DNA of 8,027 nucleotides, from assembly GCA_000435475.1 (NCBI GenBank), contig FR896070.1:62774-70800 (forward strand), read 5' to 3'. The notes under the pieces are model-generated. The model was given only the letters and a program-made list of their open reading frames with translations, was not told the origin of the DNA and searched no databases. Below, one piece after another: positions 6,302 to 8,027 of the stretch. The translations under genes and the position numbers were made by a program. Origin of the DNA: Cryptobacterium sp. CAG:338 (lineage in GTDB: Bacteria > Actinomycetota > Coriobacteriia > Coriobacteriales > Eggerthellaceae). Positions within the stretch are counted from its first letter, which is position 1; the number at the start of each line of letters is the position of its first letter.

Positions 6302-6504
6302 TGAGGCAAGAAAAAGCTGGTTTAGCGGTTGATAATGAAGGATTAAGTTACTTTTTCTATACATTCACCAAAATAAGTGGCTATCGATACGAAAAGTAAA
6401 TAGGTTAGATACTCAAACGAATACTCAAATACGAGTCCTCAAACCGTCGCACAAACATCTTTAAGGTTTCGTTCTTCTGTTGTTGTGGCGTATTTGTGGA
6501 TGGC
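6302..6504. other. Intergenic region upstream of the aroQ promoter
   Basis: About 200 bp with no supported gene and no clear terminator for the uppP operon. The only pattern I see is CTCAAA repeated at 6412, 6424 and 6438 (plus strand) within AT-rich sequence, spaced 12 and 14 bp. Confidence 0.4.
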
Positions 6505-6747
6505 CTATTTACGATCGGGATCGTTGATAACAGAAATGGCGAGCAGTGCAATAGAGGCCATGATGCCGCACTGGGAATAAAACATATCTGCCTTGCCTAA
6601 TATGAATGCAGCAAACGTGATAAGAATAATCACGAGCGCAGCAAAGCCACAATAGCGAGAAATAAACGAATTGGTTTTTCTGCGCAGCTTTCTTTTTTCC
6701 TCTTCAGGAATCTCTGGAGGTTTTTTCTGTCCGTAACTACTGCTCAT
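6505..6747 (-). CDS. Small two-helix membrane protein of unknown function
   Basis: An 80-residue protein I do not recognise. Residues 1-31 are hydrophilic and strongly basic (EEEKRKLRRK, 15-24), followed by predicted membrane helices at about 32-51 and 56-75 and a short charged tail. By the positive-inside rule the N-terminus would be cytoplasmic and both ends on the same side. It starts 15 bases after the uppP stop in the same direction, so it is probably co-transcribed with uppP. The short gap has no clear Shine-Dalgarno sequence, so translation may depend on ribosomes finishing uppP. A role with UppP in the membrane is only a guess from position. The hydrophobicity pattern and placement make it more likely real than chance. 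Confidence 0.65.
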   Translation of the reverse strand: MSSSYGQKKPPEIPEEEKRKLRRKTNSFISRYCGFAALVIILITFAAFILGKADMFYSQCGIMASIALLAISVINDPDRK

Positions 6748-6762
6748 AGCAATAGAATACCA

Positions 6763-7713
6763 TTACATCAAGCCTAATGCCTTGGTGCCAAAATAGCCCA
6801 GCACAATAAGACCGATAATGATTCGGTACACACCGAAAACCGTAAAATCGTTTTGCTTGATATAGCCCATCAAAAAGCGAATAGCGATCATACCCATTAC
6901 AAAAGCAGAAAGAATTCCTACCACCAAAACGACAATTTCGGTCTGAGTCATTGCAATGCCATCAAGGAAGAATTTGACAGCCTTTACCAATCCCCATCCA
7001 AACATAACAGGGATTGCCAAAAAGAACGTAAACTCTGCCGCTGCCGTACGAGAACAACCGCAAAGCATACCGCCGATAATAGTCGCACCGGAACGACTGG
7101 TACCCGGAATAATAGCAAGCACCTCAAAACAGCCGATTTTAAGTGCGGTTTTCCAATCCATTTCATATGGATCGGTAATTTTGAAGAGCGCCTTATCTAC
7201 TGCTTCTGGATCATTCGGATCAATCGCTTCTACGCGACCATGTTTTCCGATTGGTTTTTCCACCATTCCCAAGACGCGCTCTTTGCGGCGGCGATTATAA
7301 CGCTCGATAACAATAAAGATAATGCCGTACAGAATAAGCATGGCGGCAACGGTATAAGCACTATAGAAGTTATCGTGAGCCCAGTCATCCAACAGCAAAC
7401 CAAGCACAGCAGCAGGGACACTGCCAATTACTACCATTCCCCACATGCGCCACGTCTTACGACGCTCTCCTTCATCTTTTGTTCGAGAAACAGGATTGAG
7501 CTTGTGACGAAACGAGATAATAACGGCCATGATTGAACCGATTTGGATTACCACCAAAAACAATTCCAGGAAATTTGGTGAAACATTAAGCTGAACAAAT
7601 TCGTCTACCAAAATCATGTGACCTGTCGACGAGATAGGCAACCACTCGGTAATGCCTTCTACGACACCAAGCAGTAATGCTTTAAGCGCTTCAAGTATCA
7701 GGTCTGGCGACAT
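6763..7713 (-). CDS. uppP: Undecaprenyl-diphosphatase UppP (BacA)
   Basis: Integral membrane phosphatase that converts undecaprenyl diphosphate to undecaprenyl phosphate, recycling the lipid carrier for peptidoglycan and other wall polymers; high dosage gives bacitracin resistance. Both family signatures are intact: VEGITEWLPISSTGH (18-32) with the catalytic Glu19, Glu23 and His32, and PGTSRSGAT (203-211) with Arg207. The hydrophobic pattern fits about eight helices. At 316 residues it is some 40 longer than E. coli UppP. The surplus is mainly a charged segment at about 139-186 (basic RRRKER, then acidic/polar) between the helix ending near 137 and the second signature. The ATG at 7713 is preceded by a clear GGAGG seven bases away. 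It heads an apparent operon with the small membrane protein, behind a long repeat-rich leader. Confidence 0.96.
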   Translation of the reverse strand: MSPDLILEALKALLLGVVEGITEWLPISSTGHMILVDEFVQLNVSPNFLELFLVVIQIGSIMAVIISFRHKLNPVSRTKDEGERRKTWRMWGMVVIGSVPAAVLGLLLDDWAHDNFYSAYTVAAMLILYGIIFIVIERYNRRRKERVLGMVEKPIGKHGRVEAIDPNDPEAVDKALFKITDPYEMDWKTALKIGCFEVLAIIPGTSRSGATIIGGMLCGCSRTAAAEFTFFLAIPVMFGWGLVKAVKFFLDGIAMTQTEIVVLVVGILSAFVMGMIAIRFLMGYIKQNDFTVFGVYRIIIGLIVLGYFGTKALGLM

Positions 7714-7720
7714 AGTAAAT

Positions 7721-7725
7721 CCTCC
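7721..7725 (-). promoter_or_regulatory. Ribosome binding site of uppP
   Basis: GGAGG on the minus strand, seven bases before the ATG at 7713, a consensus site that fixes the start. Confidence 0.9.
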
Positions 7726-7771
7726 GATGTCTACCCTGTTCTTTTTATTGAGCTCTCAACTTTGGCAAAAT

Positions 7772-7852
7772 CCAAAATTCGTACGGGACCCAAAACCTTC
7801 AACGAAATCCAAAGTCGCAGCAACGCTCGAAGCCAGCGACAGGGCTCCAAGC
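7772..7852. repeat. Degenerate 18-19 bp ladder in the uppP leader
   Basis: On the plus strand, anchors close to CCAAAA recur at 7772, 7790, 7809, 7828 (CGAAGC) and 7847 (CCAAGC), spaced 18, 19, 19 and 19 bp. The bases between anchors are poorly conserved. The ladder runs on into the 17-bp repeat at 7885-7969. It was found by eye and could be partly chance in an A/C-rich stretch. Confidence 0.35.
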
Positions 7853-7884
7853 TTCTCAGTCGCGCCCTCAGCTTAACTTAGTTA

Positions 7885-7969
7885 TGCCCTCAACTTAATT
7901 AGGGCTTTAGCTTCATCAGGGCTTCAGCTTCATTAGAGCTTCGACCCCATCAAGGCTTCGGCTTCCTCA
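7885..7969 (-). repeat. Tandem 17-bp repeat upstream of uppP
   Basis: Five contiguous 17-bp units on the minus strand (7969-7953, 7952-7936, 7935-7919, 7918-7902, 7901-7885) with consensus close to TGATGAAGCTGAAGCCC. The third and fourth units differ at only two positions; the first and last are more diverged. A further related copy begins near 7880 after a 5-base insertion. The units lie in the leader 170-260 bases before the uppP start. Three successive units contain ATG, four sense codons and a stop that overlaps the next unit's first bases. Confidence 0.8.
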
Positions 7970-7980
7970 AAAAACAGAGT

Positions 7981-8005
7981 CGTATATTCCTAGCCGTATA
8001 TTCCT
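7981..8005. repeat. Two direct copies of an 11-bp element
   Basis: CGTATATTCCT occurs at 7981-7991 and again at 7995-8005, exact copies spaced 14 bp. On the minus strand this reads AGGAATATACG twice, upstream of the 17-bp repeats, so it lies where the uppP promoter or an activator site could be. I find no convincing -35/-10 pair, although TATACG and TATAGC hexamers occur. Confidence 0.55.
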
Positions 8006-8027
8006 TTGTGCTATACCAGCATAAATA

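Noticed and set aside
6853..7536. 227-codon plus-strand frame
   Set aside because: It is wholly antisense to uppP, which has both catalytic signatures. The antisense product is His/Asn/Thr-rich with no domain.
7740..7880. T-box or other attenuator in the uppP leader
   Set aside because: No T-box core (AGGGTGG..ACCGCG) and no hairpin with a U-run is visible before the ribosome binding site.

Overview
This 8.0-kb window looks like an ordinary chromosomal segment of a moderately low-GC bacterium. All seven credible genes lie on the minus strand, so transcription runs from high to low coordinates. My best guess for the organism is an anaerobic member of the Coriobacteriia (Eggerthella/Cryptobacterium/Atopobium-like). 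The reasons are a CBS-domain family II pyrophosphatase without a DRTGG domain, a PcrA helicase with a long Gly/Ser/Arg-rich tail, and a short type I-beta DAHP synthase next to a free-standing chorismate mutase. This assignment is inferred from recognised families, not from a database match.

Layout in the direction of transcription (right to left). Bases 8027-7714 are a non-coding leader built largely of degenerate 17-19 bp repeats. uppP (7713-6763, undecaprenyl-diphosphate phosphatase) follows, with a small two-helix membrane protein (6747-6505) 15 bp behind it. A 270-bp gap carries a promoter-like palindrome. Next is a translationally overlapping pair, chorismate mutase (6234-5947) and DAHP synthase (5957-5160), which covers the entry and a branch-point step of aromatic amino-acid synthesis. 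A 247-bp gap precedes pcrA (4912-2555, UvrD/PcrA DNA helicase). A 211-bp gap with two hairpins leads to a 94-residue three-helix PQ-loop/SemiSWEET-like membrane protein (2343-2059). Another gap with a perfect 10-bp hairpin leads to ppaC (1945-572, Mn-dependent CBS-pyrophosphatase). After ppaC comes a 3' region of degenerate ~17-bp repeats, a strong Rho-independent terminator (350-317), and 316 bp in which I recognise no gene.

The genes are housekeeping functions: cell-wall lipid carrier recycling, aromatic biosynthesis, DNA repair/replication and phosphate metabolism. I see no mobile element, tRNA, rRNA, CRISPR array or defence island. The structure the genes do not explain is in the intergenic DNA: two ladders of ~17-19 bp degenerate repeats flank the block, one upstream of uppP and one downstream of ppaC. 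In the uppP leader the 17-nt period creates a chain of five-codon mini-ORFs joined by TAATG/TGATG stop-start overlaps. That, and the palindrome at the aroQ promoter, are the observations most worth checking.
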